Shown here: positions 63,190 to 64,000 of the stretch, piece after piece
Layout of the letters: every line of letters begins with the position of its first letter
Position numbering within the stretch: the first letter of the stretch is position 1
Notes under the pieces: generated by a model
The model's database searches: none
What the model saw: the letters and a program-made list of their open reading frames with translations, nothing else
Told to the model about the DNA's origin: nothing
Position numbers and translations under genes: made by a program
Source: Trichuris trichiura
Taxonomy: Eukaryota; Nematoda; Enoplea; Trichinellida; Trichuridae
NCBI GenBank assembly: GCA_037903355.1
Contig: JBAJFE010000018.1
Location: 1,240,001 to 1,304,000 of the forward strand
DNA: 64,000 nucleotides
Reading direction: 5' to 3'

Positions 63190-64000
63190 GAGGATGATTT
63201 AGTGTATATATGGCAAACACAGAGTATACATTGTTTATAAATAGGATATTTCGGAAGATGAAGAGTCTTGTAATGGGCTTCAGTCTTTTCATAGAGCTCT
63301 AGTTCAAAGCTTTGGCAGGTTTTGTTTGCCTGTAAGCAAACCTCAAAATTTCCTACCAGCACATAAGCGAATTGTAAGAGGAAGCGCATGACCAGAACAG
63401 TTACAACTATTAAGACAATTACGTCATATACGTATACTAAATATTTCTTCTATGCAATTATGTACGACATAGGCACTATGTGTATGCCGTAGAGATGGTA
63501 AATATCATAAACTTCTTTATTTGCAACTTAAATCATGTAGACATCGCAGATTCCATGAATATCCCATGCATGGTGTTATAATAACCATGATGTTACGTCT
63601 ACGCCGCAGCTGTCCTAGTTATAAGCAACCTGCAGCACATAAAAGTCATATATAACCCAAATACTCCTTCTATGCAAGTGCATAGAGCATGCATACTACA
63701 TGTGTAATTTGGAAATCTTGGCTATCGCAGGTATTCCGCATATATGCAAAGTATGCTACGTGAATGCCGTAAATTACGTGAATACCTCGTATGTACGTAA
63801 TGTGCAATTTCTATATTATGCATATGACATAGAAACTTTGGAGAACAGAAAGTGCTATGGTCAAGTGCCGATTTATTTTTGGCACTTCCCATCTTTGATT
63901 TTACTTCAACGGTATGCTTTTATTAATAATAAACTGGATACTGCCTTCCATACGCGCGCGTAATTCTTGGAAATGGAATCTTTTTCAAGTTTGAAAATAT

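Larger units (their letters stand above)
62304..64000. repeat. Nested inverted-repeat region
   Basis: Two sets of inverted arms share nearly the same centre (about 63070-63130). The outer pair is 62401-62570 and 63697-63865 (roughly three quarters identical by eye); the inner pair is described separately. Short motifs such as TATGCTACGTGAATGC and ATACGTG recur throughout. Frames on opposite strands end in the same peptide because of the symmetry, so they are not independent genes. The right limit is not resolved within the window. Confidence 0.75.

Noticed and set aside
62666..63389. Two opposite-strand frames ending in nearly the same peptide (ITAYK.TPLPK)
   Set aside because: The similarity is caused by the inverted repeat; the frames are not independent genes.
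1..64000. tRNA, rRNA, spliced-leader RNA genes or CRISPR arrays
   Set aside because: I looked for T-loop-like GGTTCGA, known SL and direct-repeat patterns and saw none; a tRNAscan-SE/Infernal run would settle the RNA genes.

Overview
The window is eukaryotic and probably comes from a nematode. The evidence is an innexin with the nematode-style YYQWVPF motif, a CK1/TTBK-type kinase of the kind expanded in worms, introns mostly near 50 bp with GT-AG ends, a short run of the nematode telomere unit (TTAGGC/GCCTAA), and splice-acceptor-like sequence a few bases upstream of most start codons, as expected for spliced-leader trans-splicing. I cannot name the species. I built gene models by joining exons by hand; in the nine spliced genes with an assigned reading frame, every splice phase closes without a break.

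Layout. 1-5138 (+): 3' part of a CLC-1/CLC-2-type chloride channel (15 exons). 5614-6762 (-): a CK1/TTBK-like kinase with degenerate motifs. 6.8-12.4 kb: transposon-rich DNA (a pogo/Tigger-like element, two copies of a MITE, a foldback hairpin, a GACGCGGCGTC-rich tract). 12.5-14.2 kb (+): innexin. 14.2-18.1 kb: intergenic DNA with another pogo-like element. 18.1-19.6 kb (+): a PRPP synthetase resembling the plant PRS3/PRS4 (class II) type. 20.4-21.3 kb (+): VAP-like tail-anchored MSP-domain protein. 22.0-29.4 kb (-): SLC20/PiT phosphate transporter (12 exons, one a probable GC-AG junction). 31.8-33.0 kb (+): an unrecognised 130-residue four-exon gene. 33-46.95 kb: about 14 kb without a supportable gene, holding (AAT)n arrays, a telomere-like run and a perfect palindrome. 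46.96-52.95 kb (+): complete K-Cl cotransporter (14 exons). 53-56 kb: intergenic, with a second foldback hairpin. 55.97-56.94 kb (-): CNOT9/Rcd-1. 59.1-59.4 kb: two possible exons interrupted by a stop. 59.9-61.2 kb (+): cytosolic 5'-nucleotidase III. 61.9-62.3 kb (+): tentative small gene. 62.3-64 kb: nested inverted repeats.

The genes do not form an operon or a pathway. Three are membrane ion transporters (CLC, PiT, KCC) and two concern nucleotide metabolism (PRPP synthetase, 5'-nucleotidase). CLC-2-type channels and KCCs are both known targets of WNK-SPAK/GCK-3 signalling, and the KCC keeps both regulatory threonines. The items most worth checking are the class II-like PRPP synthetase, the foldback hairpins sharing a conserved core, the terminal inverted-repeat region, and the two unrecognised small genes.
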